A stretch of DNA of 64,000 nt from Candidatus Binatia bacterium (GTDB lineage: Bacteria > Desulfobacterota > Binatia > Bin18), in NCBI GenBank assembly GCA_951812575.1, contig OX638322.1, forward strand, positions 124,001-188,000, in the 5' to 3' direction. Below, in pieces: positions 53,582 to 62,228 of this stretch. The translations under genes and the position numbers were made by a program. Under the pieces are notes generated by a model. It was not told where the DNA came from. It saw nothing but the letters and a program-made list of their open reading frames with translations, and ran no database searches. How positions within the stretch are numbered: the first letter of the stretch is position 1; every line of letters starts with the position of its first letter.

Positions 53582-54331
53582 ATGGCAGAGCCCGATACCC
53601 TGTGTGGCTGGGGAGACCAGGACAAAGTTGACTATTTTGTACGGCGGAGCGCATTCTTGATTCCGAAGCGCCTTGAGCAACTCAATACTCTGCTCGACCT
53701 CTTCCCCTGGTCGGCTGATGAACCGATTCGCGTGCTCGATTTAGGCGCGGGCTATGGTGCGGTCACGGAGACGATTCTCTCCCGTTATCCACACGCAAAG
53801 GTCACCTGGGTTGACGGCTCGACCGCCATGCACGAGCATGCTGAGCCCCGCCTCAACAAATATGGCTCGCACGTCGAATTTTTTCTGCGCGACCTGGCCG
53901 ATCCCACCTGGCATGTCGATCTGCCCGAACCGTTTCATGCCGCAGTCTCAGCCATTGCGCTGCATCACCTGACTGACAGTCGTAAAAGCCAATTATGTGC
54001 CGAGGTGTTCAACCTGCTCCAACCTGGCGGTCTGTTTCTCAATAATGATGTCGTTGCCGGCGACCCGGCGTTACGCGACCAGTTTACGCCCTTGGCCGAT
54101 CGAGTGATTCAGCAGCAGGTCCAGGAACAGACCGGGGATCTCCACTCGCTCGAAGAAATTCGCCAAGTGCGGACCGCCTTGCCGCGTCCCGAGGGGCAGC
54201 GCAGCCACATCGCTCCGCTGGAGCCTCAGCTCAATTGGTGGCGAGAGGCTGGCTTTACGATTGTGGACTGCTATTGGAAGTTTCTGAACTTTGCGATTTT
54301 TGGTGGCTTCAAGCCTCAAGCCGATAGCTGA
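53582..54331 (+). CDS. SAM-dependent methyltransferase
   Basis: 249 residues. Motif I is VLDLGAGYGAVTETIL (about 51-66), the ribose-binding acidic residue is in VTWVDGSTAM, and AAVSAIALHHLTDSRKSQ is motif IV. GGAGG precedes the ATG. The family methylates many small molecules; the target is unknown. It is divergent from the CocE-type gene. Confidence 0.9.
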   Translation: MAEPDTLCGWGDQDKVDYFVRRSAFLIPKRLEQLNTLLDLFPWSADEPIRVLDLGAGYGAVTETILSRYPHAKVTWVDGSTAMHEHAEPRLNKYGSHVEFFLRDLADPTWHVDLPEPFHAAVSAIALHHLTDSRKSQLCAEVFNLLQPGGLFLNNDVVAGDPALRDQFTPLADRVIQQQVQEQTGDLHSLEEIRQVRTALPRPEGQRSHIAPLEPQLNWWREAGFTIVDCYWKFLNFAIFGGFKPQADS

Positions 54332-54343
54332 GGAGAGCACGCG

Positions 54344-55741
54344 TCAGTTCGGTGCGATACTCGTCTTGACGAGTTCATGCTCTTCCCCGAAAACAATCTG
54401 CCCAGCCGCATCTTGGGCGCGAATACGCGCTTCGATTGCAGGGGACAACTGCAAGTTTCGCTCCTCAGGAAACTTATCCTTGTATAAATGCGGACGTAAA
54501 AAGAATTCTTCCGGAGTTCTGATTATCGCTTGAGTTTTTAAAGGAGCGGGGAACCAACCGCGCCGCATAAAGTCGGGCGAGAAGAACACATCCACGTCTT
54601 TCTGCGACCATTCTTTGACCTGCATGGCATCGTGCAGGGTGTAGCCATAATAGTCTTCCTGGGCATCCCACCAGACCGCAATCAGGTTGTGATAGCCGCG
54701 ATCCCCGAGGTTCGGATTCATCATTTGGGTCATCCGTTCCTCAACAAAGATAAGCTCATCCTGCTGTCCGTACACCTCTATCCGCAGCGGATAGAAATAG
54801 TGCTGCTCTACCCAATATAGGACCTTAGTGGCGTAATAATCCGGCAGCCAGTCCGACTTTGGACGGGATTCCAGGACGTAGGTGCGCACGCCACCGTCCG
54901 GCTGATAATGCGGATAGTCGTCCCCCATGATTTTCAGGTCCTGGACCGGAACGTCGCTAAAGCTTCCCTCCGCGGTCGCCAGGGTGATGATCGGGCGCGT
55001 TTTGGGAAAGCGAACCGTCTCGGTCAGGGTATCGGTTCCGAGTACGCGCCACGAAAACTCCCAGGCGTCACGACCGAGCGAGTCATCAAACGTCATCGGC
55101 CAGGTGGCCATTTTGTCTTCTCGCTGGGGTTGCGGGAAGCGGCGCACCCGACGGATAGCTGGCGAATAGCCAAACAGGTCGGCCTTGGTACGCTTCTCCC
55201 GATCGGTCCGGTAGGTAATGAAGAGCATTTGATTGCCGTAATTTTCAGGTGGAGATAAATCCTGCGTCAGCCAGTGCGCCAACAGTTCCCCCGGTTGCGC
55301 GGTCAGGTGACCCATCAGGCCCTCGGGTTTCCGATAATGCACCAGGACAAGAATTTGTGAACTGGACAGAGAGCCGCTGGGAGTCAGCAGCCCCATATCT
55401 TCGACCTGGACGCAGTTCCAGCGCGGCATATGCGGGAATTCCATAGCGCGAAAGCCCATTTCCTCAGCCGTGTAGGGGGCGCGAAACGGATAGGCTTCGG
55501 CCGGCAGATACGGGATGGTCGCATCGCGGGGCGTGTCCTGCGCCATATCGATAGCAATCCGCTCTTCTTCGGAAAGCTCGGCCAGCGTCTTCCAGGTTTT
55601 CTCCGGTCGCTCGTTCTGGTCTTCCGCGGCCCAGAGGGGCGGCATATAAAAAACGAGGCTGAAACCAAGAAGGCCAACAAGTCCTACGCTGAGGCCGAGA
55701 AGATATTTCAGATGGTCAAGCTGCCTGGGCTCGCTCCGCAT
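54344..55741 (-). CDS. DUF1329 exported protein
   Basis: 465 residues with an N-terminal hydrophobic signal segment (about 14-39, ending LWAAED). Long beta-rich stretches include DSLGRDAWEFSWRVLGTDT, EQHYFYPLRIEVYGQQDE and ITYRTDREKRTKADLFGYSP, typical of DUF1329. Members are outer-membrane or periplasmic lipid-related proteins, often next to RND transporters in pseudomonads; no transporter is adjacent here. It is co-oriented with the downstream-lying SDR gene. Confidence 0.8.
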   Translation of the reverse strand: MRSEPRQLDHLKYLLGLSVGLVGLLGFSLVFYMPPLWAAEDQNERPEKTWKTLAELSEEERIAIDMAQDTPRDATIPYLPAEAYPFRAPYTAEEMGFRAMEFPHMPRWNCVQVEDMGLLTPSGSLSSSQILVLVHYRKPEGLMGHLTAQPGELLAHWLTQDLSPPENYGNQMLFITYRTDREKRTKADLFGYSPAIRRVRRFPQPQREDKMATWPMTFDDSLGRDAWEFSWRVLGTDTLTETVRFPKTRPIITLATAEGSFSDVPVQDLKIMGDDYPHYQPDGGVRTYVLESRPKSDWLPDYYATKVLYWVEQHYFYPLRIEVYGQQDELIFVEERMTQMMNPNLGDRGYHNLIAVWWDAQEDYYGYTLHDAMQVKEWSQKDVDVFFSPDFMRRGWFPAPLKTQAIIRTPEEFFLRPHLYKDKFPEERNLQLSPAIEARIRAQDAAGQIVFGEEHELVKTSIAPN

Positions 55742-55776
55742 TCAGTCTCTCCTTTCGCTTTCGTCACGCTCATGAC

Positions 55777-56544
55777 CTATTGGGCTGCATATCCCCCGTC
55801 AACCGTAAACACCGAACCAGTGACCCATGACGACTCATCCGAGGCCAGGAATAATCCCATGGATGCAACATCTTCTGGCGTGCCCACACGACCAAGTGGA
55901 TGGCTCTTGGCCACGCGTTCCAGGCGTTTGGGATTGGAACTATGCAGAACGTGAGCCATCATCGGCGTATCCACAGCACCAGGACACATGACATTGCAAC
56001 GGATGTTCTTGGCAGCATAGGCCGTCGCAATTGCCTTGGTCAGCGAAACCACGCCACCTTTGGCCGCAGTATAGGCGTGGACATTACCAACGCCCAGGAT
56101 CCCGGCCAACGAAGAAACGTTGATAATCGATCCGCCCCCGACTTTAGTCATTTCGGGAATCGCATATTTACAGCCCAAGTAGACGCTCTTGAGATTCACA
56201 TTCAGAACGAAATCCCACATCTCTTCTTCGAGGTTGGTGACGGTCGTGTCGTGCTTATGCAGGACAGCCGCGTTGTTATACATGATGTGTAAACCACCGT
56301 ACGTCTCGACCGCCCGGTCAACAGCCGTTTCGATATCGGCTGCATTTGAGACATCGGTCTCCTGAAACACCGCGTCTCCTCCAGCCGCTTTGACCAGCTC
56401 TACCGTCTCGTTGCCGCCCTCGACTTTAATGTCTGTGACAACGACCTTTGCGTCCTCTTGGGCGAACATCACTGCGGCAGCCCGTCCCTGTCCACCGCCG
56501 GAGCCGGTGATTAATGCGACCTTATCCGTTAATCGTCCTGGCAT
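55777..56544 (-). CDS. short-chain dehydrogenase/reductase
   Basis: 255 residues from the ATG behind AGGAGGAGAGG. ITGSGGGQGRAAAVMFA is the NAD site, YNNAAVL is the NNAG variant, SIINVSSLAGI holds the Ser, and HAYTAAKGG has the catalytic Tyr and Lys; the C-terminus is VFTVDGGYAAQ. It oxidises a secondary alcohol or reduces a ketone; the substrate is unknown. Confidence 0.92.
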   Translation of the reverse strand: MPGRLTDKVALITGSGGGQGRAAAVMFAQEDAKVVVTDIKVEGGNETVELVKAAGGDAVFQETDVSNAADIETAVDRAVETYGGLHIMYNNAAVLHKHDTTVTNLEEEMWDFVLNVNLKSVYLGCKYAIPEMTKVGGGSIINVSSLAGILGVGNVHAYTAAKGGVVSLTKAIATAYAAKNIRCNVMCPGAVDTPMMAHVLHSSNPKRLERVAKSHPLGRVGTPEDVASMGLFLASDESSWVTGSVFTVDGGYAAQ

Positions 56545-56713
56545 AAGCACCTCTCCTCCTTCGATTGACTCTCTGCACAAACGCGACTGCCCCGTTCTCT
56601 AACAGAATTGTGCTCTAACAGAACACGGCGAGAAGCACCACACGCGGCTATGCCTTGGCCTTTATCCTCTGACCGATTACGATGAGTCTGCTCCCCGCTT
56701 CTGGACGAAAAAG

Positions 56714-57079
56714 ATGAAAAAGTCGCTTGGCTGGGCCTACCTCTTATTTGCTTTAAGTCTTTTTGGACTCGCTGGCCTGCATACGATCTACTTGGGAAAG
56801 CCACTGAAGGGGGTCTTTTTTCTGCTTGCGACCTGGGCCGGACTCTGGGCCCTCACCCAGGTGCTCATTCTTCCTTCGCCGAGTATCCCGCTTGTCATCG
56901 GGCTGGCGCTGCCGAGGCTGTGGCAGAATCTTGTGTTCACCATCCCCTCCCCAAGCCTGCCCCTGGTGATCGGGCTGCTGGCCCTGCCCGTTATTGGGGT
57001 ATGGTGGTGGGTCGATCTCTTTTCCCTGCCCCGGCAGACCCGGAAAGCAAACGAGCAGAGTGAAAGCACACGGCGATAG
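56714..57079 (+). CDS. TM2-like membrane protein with an internal duplication
   Basis: 121 residues with four hydrophobic stretches. FGLAGLHTIYLGKPLKGVFF (about 17-36) and WWWVDLFSLP (about 97-106) are the two ends of a TM2 domain. Between them lies an insert in which LPSPSIPLVIGLALP (53-67) is repeated as IPSPSLPLVIGLLALP (77-92). The role of TM2 proteins is unknown. No clear ribosome site is seen. Confidence 0.7.
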   Translation: MKKSLGWAYLLFALSLFGLAGLHTIYLGKPLKGVFFLLATWAGLWALTQVLILPSPSIPLVIGLALPRLWQNLVFTIPSPSLPLVIGLLALPVIGVWWWVDLFSLPRQTRKANEQSESTRR

Positions 57080-57149
57080 CGAGCCTGGGAATCATCGACA
57101 TCGCTCCAAACTTCCAGTACAGTGCGCTTCGAGACTCAAGAGGTGTGTA

Positions 57150-57941
57150 ATGGACGCCGAAAGCATTAAAACCGATATCAGAGACTATATTGCCACGGTC
57201 ACGATCGATCGTCCGCCCGTTAATGCCATGAATCGGCAGATGTTTGACGAGATTCAAGCCTCCTTTGATGCACTGAATAATCGTCCTGATGTCCGGGTGG
57301 CCATCTTTACCGGGGCGGGGAAATGTTTTTGCGCCGGCGCGGATATGAAAGCACGGTCGCGCTCGTTGGATGACGGTGCACAACAACCGCGTCACGGGGC
57401 CATGTGGGCTCACTCGCGGGCAGCGCGCGAAGCTTTTCATTCCATTCTGGAATGTTCCGTCCCCGTCATCGGTGCGATCAATGGCCCGGCTCTGGGTGGA
57501 GGGCTGGCCCTGGTGGCATCGTGCGATATGCTGATTGCGTCAGAACGGGCGCTGATCGGTCTGCCTGAAATCGACGTTGGTCTGTTGGGCGGCGGTCGCC
57601 ATACCCAGCGCTTATTCGGTGTCTATAAAGCTCGCAAGATGATGTACACGGGCGAACGGATCGGCGCGCAGGAATTATACCGTCGGGGCATTGTTGAGAA
57701 AGTTGTTCCGCCGGAGCGCCTCATGGACGAAGCTCGGGCTCAGGCACAAGTGATTGCCGACAAAAGTCCGCTGGCCATCCGGCTTGCCAAACATGCCATG
57801 AATGCGATTGAGTTCATGGATCTGCGCGATGGCTATCGCTTTGAGCAAAATATGACGCACGAGCTGACGGGGAGTGATGACGCCAAAGAGGCGGCCCGGG
57901 CGTTTGTGGAAAAACGGAAGCCTGTATTTACAGGACACTGA
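57150..57941 (+). CDS. enoyl-CoA hydratase/isomerase 2
   Basis: 263 residues from the ATG behind AAGAGGTG; the long reading to 56994 runs through the TM2 gene. GKCFCAGADMKA and INGPALGGGLALVASCD form the oxyanion hole, and GLPEIDVGLLGGG holds a catalytic Glu. It is followed after 18 bases by an LLM gene, so an operon with a flavin oxidoreductase is likely. Confidence 0.92.
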   Translation: MDAESIKTDIRDYIATVTIDRPPVNAMNRQMFDEIQASFDALNNRPDVRVAIFTGAGKCFCAGADMKARSRSLDDGAQQPRHGAMWAHSRAAREAFHSILECSVPVIGAINGPALGGGLALVASCDMLIASERALIGLPEIDVGLLGGGRHTQRLFGVYKARKMMYTGERIGAQELYRRGIVEKVVPPERLMDEARAQAQVIADKSPLAIRLAKHAMNAIEFMDLRDGYRFEQNMTHELTGSDDAKEAARAFVEKRKPVFTGH

Positions 57942-57959
57942 CAAAAAGGAGAGACAGGT

Positions 57960-59303
57960 ATGCTGTTTGGCTATTTTACTGAGCGGCCGTATCGTTGGGT
58001 CAACGAAGACGAAGTGCTTGAGCACCGGGGTTTCTTTGCCCTGCCCAACTCGCGCTTTGACCGCGACAAGGCCGCCGATGACTATAACTTTTTTCTCGAC
58101 GAATACTGCTACGCAGAAGAAGTCGGTTTTGATGCGCTCATGCTGAACGAGCACCACGGCAACCCTTTCTGCATGGGCAGCGTCATGAATGTCGAAGCCG
58201 CCATCCTGGCGCGTATTACCAGCAAGGCCAAGATCGTCCTGATCGGCAATCCGTTGCCCGTGCTGAAGCATCCGCTGCGGATGGCCGAAGAGCTGGCCGA
58301 GATCGATCTGATTTCGCGCGGGCGTCTCGTCACCGGCTGGGTGCGCGGAGCGGGCAGCGAGCAGTTCTTCAATAATGCCAACCCGGCCTATAATCGGGAG
58401 ATGTTCAACGAAGCCCACGACTTCATTATCCAGGCCTGGACCAAGCCCGGTCCGTGGCGCTACGAGGGCAAGCATTTTCATTATCGCCACGTCAATCCGT
58501 GGGCGTTGCCCTATCAGAAGCCGCATCCGCAAATGTGGATTCCCGGCGTGTTGAGTCCGGAGACGGTGCACTGGGCGGCCCAGCATAACTATCCCTATCT
58601 GGCCCTGGTGACCGCCCTGAGTCCAACCTGCGACTTGCTCGACTATTACGCCGATACCGCGGCTGAAAATGGCTATCAGGCCGGCACGGAAAATTTTGCC
58701 TATTTGATCGGCGTGTTCTGCGCGGACACGGATGAAAAGGCGCAGGAGCTGGGCAAAGGGTTTGTGTGGGGTGGCGGAGCGAGTGCGTTCTCCAGACCGG
58801 AACATACCTTACCGCCGGGCTATAATTCCAAAAACGCCATTCGCCTGCTGGCCCAGCGTCCGAGCGGCGGCTGGGTCGGGGTTGATTCGGACCGGCTCAA
58901 AGAGGCGCAGCAAGGTCGCAGGAAGAAGAAGAGTACAGACCTGAATGAGGTTCGCCAAAAGCTGGAGAAATCGTATAAGCGCGCCCAGGACGACTACCTG
59001 ATGATCGTCGGCTCGCCCAAGACCGTGATTGAAAAGATCAAGACCATGATCCGCGTGCTGCGGCCAGGAACATTCGCCTGCTTCCAGGTTCAAGGACCAG
59101 TCGGCAACGAAGACCGGCTGAACAGCATTCGCCTGATGGGCCAGGAGGTCATTCCCGCGGTCAAAGAATACGCCAAGGAAATCGAGCTGGTCGATCCATT
59201 CACCCGCGTACCGGGCTCGGTCAAACTCACCCCAGGAACAAAACGCATGCCAGTCGTGGACCGCACTCCGCTGGTAGACCTCGGCATGCAGCCGAAGGCG
59301 TAG
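57960..59303 (+). CDS. LLM flavin-dependent oxidoreductase 3
   Basis: 447 residues, long for the family because of a C-terminal extension (about 400-447, PFTRVPGSVKLTPGTKRMP). GFDALMLNEHHGNPFCMGSV and ISRGRLVTGWVRGAG are typical LLM motifs. GGAGAGACAG precedes the ATG. It forms an operon with the crotonase gene and may act on a CoA-linked or terpenoid substrate. Confidence 0.92.
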   Translation: MLFGYFTERPYRWVNEDEVLEHRGFFALPNSRFDRDKAADDYNFFLDEYCYAEEVGFDALMLNEHHGNPFCMGSVMNVEAAILARITSKAKIVLIGNPLPVLKHPLRMAEELAEIDLISRGRLVTGWVRGAGSEQFFNNANPAYNREMFNEAHDFIIQAWTKPGPWRYEGKHFHYRHVNPWALPYQKPHPQMWIPGVLSPETVHWAAQHNYPYLALVTALSPTCDLLDYYADTAAENGYQAGTENFAYLIGVFCADTDEKAQELGKGFVWGGGASAFSRPEHTLPPGYNSKNAIRLLAQRPSGGWVGVDSDRLKEAQQGRRKKKSTDLNEVRQKLEKSYKRAQDDYLMIVGSPKTVIEKIKTMIRVLRPGTFACFQVQGPVGNEDRLNSIRLMGQEVIPAVKEYAKEIELVDPFTRVPGSVKLTPGTKRMPVVDRTPLVDLGMQPKA

Positions 59304-59332
59304 GATAGATTTTCCTTCACCGACGGGGGACC

Positions 59333-59355
59333 GGGCAACCACAGGGGGTTGCCCC
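59333..59355. repeat. inverted repeat GGGCAACC/GGTTGCCC
   Basis: An eight-base-pair stem with a seven-base loop lies between the LLM stop and copy 4 of the CCCTCTCCC repeat, in the gap between convergent genes. Confidence 0.6.
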
Positions 59356-59365
59356 TACCTTTTAT

Positions 59366-59399
59366 CCCCTCTCCCGCTGGGAGAAGGCCAGGGTGAGGG
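59366..59399 (+). repeat. interspersed CCCTCTCCC palindrome with tail, copy 4
   Basis: CCCCTCTCCCGCTGGGAGAAGG followed by CCAGGGTGAGGG, just before the convergent amidohydrolase stop. Confidence 0.75.
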
Positions 59400-59404
59400 T
59401 TCCC

Positions 59405-60559
59405 CTATACCGGGGCCTCGTGCATCCGCCACGACTTCTTCCCCGCCGGGAGATTAAACAGCTTGGCGGCATTTTCCCGCATGATGTCCTGGCGTTGCTC
59501 TTCGGTGATATGGGCGGCGTGGTCGGCCAGTAATTGCTGGGAGTGCGGCCAGGTGGAATCCGTATGCGGAAAATCACTCGCCCACAACAGTTGCTGGTGC
59601 GGCATGATATCGACCGCATGAAACGCGGTCGGATCGTCCTGGAAGGTCATCCAGACGTTGCTCTTGATATATTCGCTGGGCAGTTTTGACAGGCCATCAA
59701 TAATCCCGCCCTCGGCGTTAATCCTGGCGGCGTGATCCATGCGGTACATATAGTGTGGCATCCAGCCGGCGTCGCCCTCGGCGCACACGAGTTTCAGGCG
59801 CGGATGGCGCTCGAAGACACCACCCAGGACCATGAGACCGACAACGTCCTGAACAGCCCGGATGATGCCCAGAAAATTATTCATCTCATGGCCTCGGTGC
59901 GGCATGTTCAGGCTACCGTCCCGCGAGGTCAGAATATGAAAACAGATGGGCAGTCCCAGGTCGGTTGCGCACTCCCACAGAGCGTCGTAGTCGGCGTGGT
60001 CATAGTCTTCGTAGATGGGCCGACCCGGCATCATCATGCCGACCATGCCCATGTCCTTGGCGCGCCGGAAATCCTCAATCGCGCTGTCCACACTCAAGAC
60101 CGCGGTCTGCGCCAGACCCAGGATGCGGTTCGGAGCTTCGCTGCACATGGCCTGTAACCAGCGGTTATAGGCCAGCATGCAGGCGTTTTTATAATCGGGG
60201 TCGCGGTGCATGCACAGGCCCATGCCAATGGAAGCATAGATGGCTTCGGCCGCAATCCCGTCCTGGTCCATATACGGAATACGCGCGCGGCCACCATAGG
60301 CCCCCTCGCGAATATCCGGGAACCTGATTTTTGCCGCCCGGTTATTGCGTTCCGTGACCGTGAAGCCAGCACCGTCAATGAATCCCAATTGAATCGGACG
60401 CTTCATGCCGTGGACGACAAAGGCGTCCGTGCCATCGGGTTGTTCCACGATGCGCGGCGCGACGTCCCGGTATTTGGGTTCGATGTAGTCGATATAACAA
60501 TTGGCTGGCTCACACACATGGCCGTCGGCTGAAATGATCCCTGCCGGTATCTCTTGCAT
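59405..60559 (-). CDS. amidohydrolase-2 family protein 2
   Basis: 384 residues. SADGHVCEPANCYIDYIEPK gives the first metal ligands, ICFHILTSRDGS gives a histidine, and LLWASDFPHTDSTWPHS holds the Asp. It is a distant relative of the protein at 35607. GGAACGGAGAGC precedes the ATG. Decarboxylation or hydrolysis of a cyclic acid is likely. Confidence 0.9.
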   Translation of the reverse strand: MQEIPAGIISADGHVCEPANCYIDYIEPKYRDVAPRIVEQPDGTDAFVVHGMKRPIQLGFIDGAGFTVTERNNRAAKIRFPDIREGAYGGRARIPYMDQDGIAAEAIYASIGMGLCMHRDPDYKNACMLAYNRWLQAMCSEAPNRILGLAQTAVLSVDSAIEDFRRAKDMGMVGMMMPGRPIYEDYDHADYDALWECATDLGLPICFHILTSRDGSLNMPHRGHEMNNFLGIIRAVQDVVGLMVLGGVFERHPRLKLVCAEGDAGWMPHYMYRMDHAARINAEGGIIDGLSKLPSEYIKSNVWMTFQDDPTAFHAVDIMPHQQLLWASDFPHTDSTWPHSQQLLADHAAHITEEQRQDIMRENAAKLFNLPAGKKSWRMHEAPV

Positions 60560-60711
60560 CTTGCTCTCCGTTCCAGATCAGATTGGTCCTGACAGAAAAA
60601 CGCTTGCGGCCCAGAGTACGGAAAGCGCGCTCTCTTTTCAAGAAAGCAGGGGAAACAGTGATTTCTACAGGGACTTATGGTAGGGGAGACACAACGTCAA
60701 AGGAGGGGGCC

Positions 60712-61989
60712 ATGCCAGCAACGGCCAGCACACTCACCCAAGGACTCCGCATCGGCATCATCGGCGGGTCGATTGCCGGCTGCACTGCGGCGATCGAACT
60801 GCTGCGGTCAGGCTGCGAGGTCACGCTTTTAGAGCGCACGGGCGACACCCTGAAGGATAGAGGGGCGGGCATCGGCGTTCCGCCCTCGGTCATGGACACG
60901 TTCATTGAACGCGACCTGGTTGATGCCGATACCCCCTTCTTCGCCGGGCATGCGTTCACGCGTATCTGGCGCACAGAAACAGAGCGCCGGTACGGCTATC
61001 TTGCCTGGGACCAGCCCGCAAATTTGGCTTTGCTCAACTGGGGTGGACTATATAGAAACCTGCGCAAACGCGTTCCGGATAGGGTGTATCGCTCAGGGCA
61101 GCGGGCCGTGGCCTTACACCAGCAACCCGATGGAACGGTCCGGGTGGAGTTGGCCGATGGGTCCACGTCGGCATTTGACCTGGTGGTCTGTGCTGATGGT
61201 TACACCTCGCTTGGCCGGCGTATCCTCTTCCCTGATAGCGCCCTGCGGTATGCCGGCTATGTCTTGTGGCGGGGCTTCCTGCCTGAAAAGGAACTTGCAG
61301 AATCACAGCCGCTCGAAAGCGGCGTCCGCTGTTTAGGCTATCCGGGCGGACACGGTATTTTTTACTTTGTGCCGGGCCTGGACGGAGCGGTTGCGCCGGG
61401 CCAGCGGCTGGTGAATTGGGGTATGTATGTCCCGATTGCCACCTCCGCGCTGGCTGATTTTCTGACCGACAAAGACGGCCACGCGCACTCGGGCTCGCTC
61501 CCCCCAGGCGGTATGCCCCTGGCCACGGAAACCGAGTTGAAACAGCGCGCCTACGAACGGCTGCCCGACTATTACGCCGAGATCGTCGATACCTGCCGGG
61601 ACACATTTGCCTACGCCATTTATGACTGTGAAGTCCCGGCCTATCGCAAAGGCCGAGTCTGTTTGGTCGGCGACGCCGGGGCCTTCGCCCGCCCACACAC
61701 GGCCGCCGGCGCACTCAAGGGGATTAACGATGCCATCGCCCTGGGCGAAGCGCTCACGACTCATAGCTCATTGGAAGCGGCGCTCAGCCAGTGGGACACA
61801 ACCCGGACCGATACGAACAACGACCTGGTGAGATTTGGCAATCAGCTCGGACGCGCGCTCGTCCTGGAGATTCCCGACTGGTCGCAGATGGACGCTCGGA
61901 GCATGGAGCAGTGGTTCACGTCGATCGTGACGATCAAAACCGAAGTCCTCGATCCCGACCTGCAGAGTACAGATGCCGCGCGGCCGTGA
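60712..61989 (+). CDS. FAD-dependent aromatic-ring-type monooxygenase
   Basis: 425 residues from the ATG behind AAAGGAGGGGGC. GIIGGSIAGCTAAIELLRSG is the FAD site, DLVVCADGYTSLGR carries the DG motif, and VCLVGDAGAFARPHTAAGAL is the GD motif. This is class A flavoprotein hydroxylase architecture, closest in look to 2,6-dihydroxypyridine hydroxylases. It heads a likely four-gene operon. Confidence 0.92.
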   Translation: MPATASTLTQGLRIGIIGGSIAGCTAAIELLRSGCEVTLLERTGDTLKDRGAGIGVPPSVMDTFIERDLVDADTPFFAGHAFTRIWRTETERRYGYLAWDQPANLALLNWGGLYRNLRKRVPDRVYRSGQRAVALHQQPDGTVRVELADGSTSAFDLVVCADGYTSLGRRILFPDSALRYAGYVLWRGFLPEKELAESQPLESGVRCLGYPGGHGIFYFVPGLDGAVAPGQRLVNWGMYVPIATSALADFLTDKDGHAHSGSLPPGGMPLATETELKQRAYERLPDYYAEIVDTCRDTFAYAIYDCEVPAYRKGRVCLVGDAGAFARPHTAAGALKGINDAIALGEALTTHSSLEAALSQWDTTRTDTNNDLVRFGNQLGRALVLEIPDWSQMDARSMEQWFTSIVTIKTEVLDPDLQSTDAARP

Positions 61990-62069
61990 CAAAACTCGCT
62001 CGAAAGCGTTGATTTCCAGTATTGAGAAGGAGTAGACAGGGAAGAAGAAACTGAGTGAAGGAGGGTTTC

Positions 62070-62195
62070 ATGACTACCATCCTTGCGATAACCGCGTTCT
62101 TTCTTATCGCTTTGGTTCTGGTCGGCCTGCTCGCCCAACGGGCAGACCGGATACGAGACGAGGCCGCTCAGGAGGAAGAGCCAAACCAGCAGTAA
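62070..62195 (+). CDS. 41-residue single-pass membrane mini-protein
   Basis: The ATG follows AAGGAGGGTTTC at good spacing. The product has a 22-residue hydrophobic helix (about 4-25, AITAFFLIALVLVGLL) and an acidic tail rich in Glu, Gln and Arg. It lies between the monooxygenase and the serine-hydrolase gene. It is too short for standard gene calling, but the strong ribosome site and composition support it. Confidence 0.7.
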   Translation: MTTILAITAFFLIALVLVGLLAQRADRIRDEAAQEEEPNQQ

Positions 62196-62228
62196 GGCGT
62201 GTCAGCCAGAGAAAAGGGGGAACAATCC

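Noticed and set aside
53511..53660. short frame MREELRKLFLRIDDTIEMTL upstream of the methyltransferase
   Set aside because: It reads well for about 24 codons but overlaps the methyltransferase start in another frame; it could be a leader peptide, but there is no evidence of conservation.
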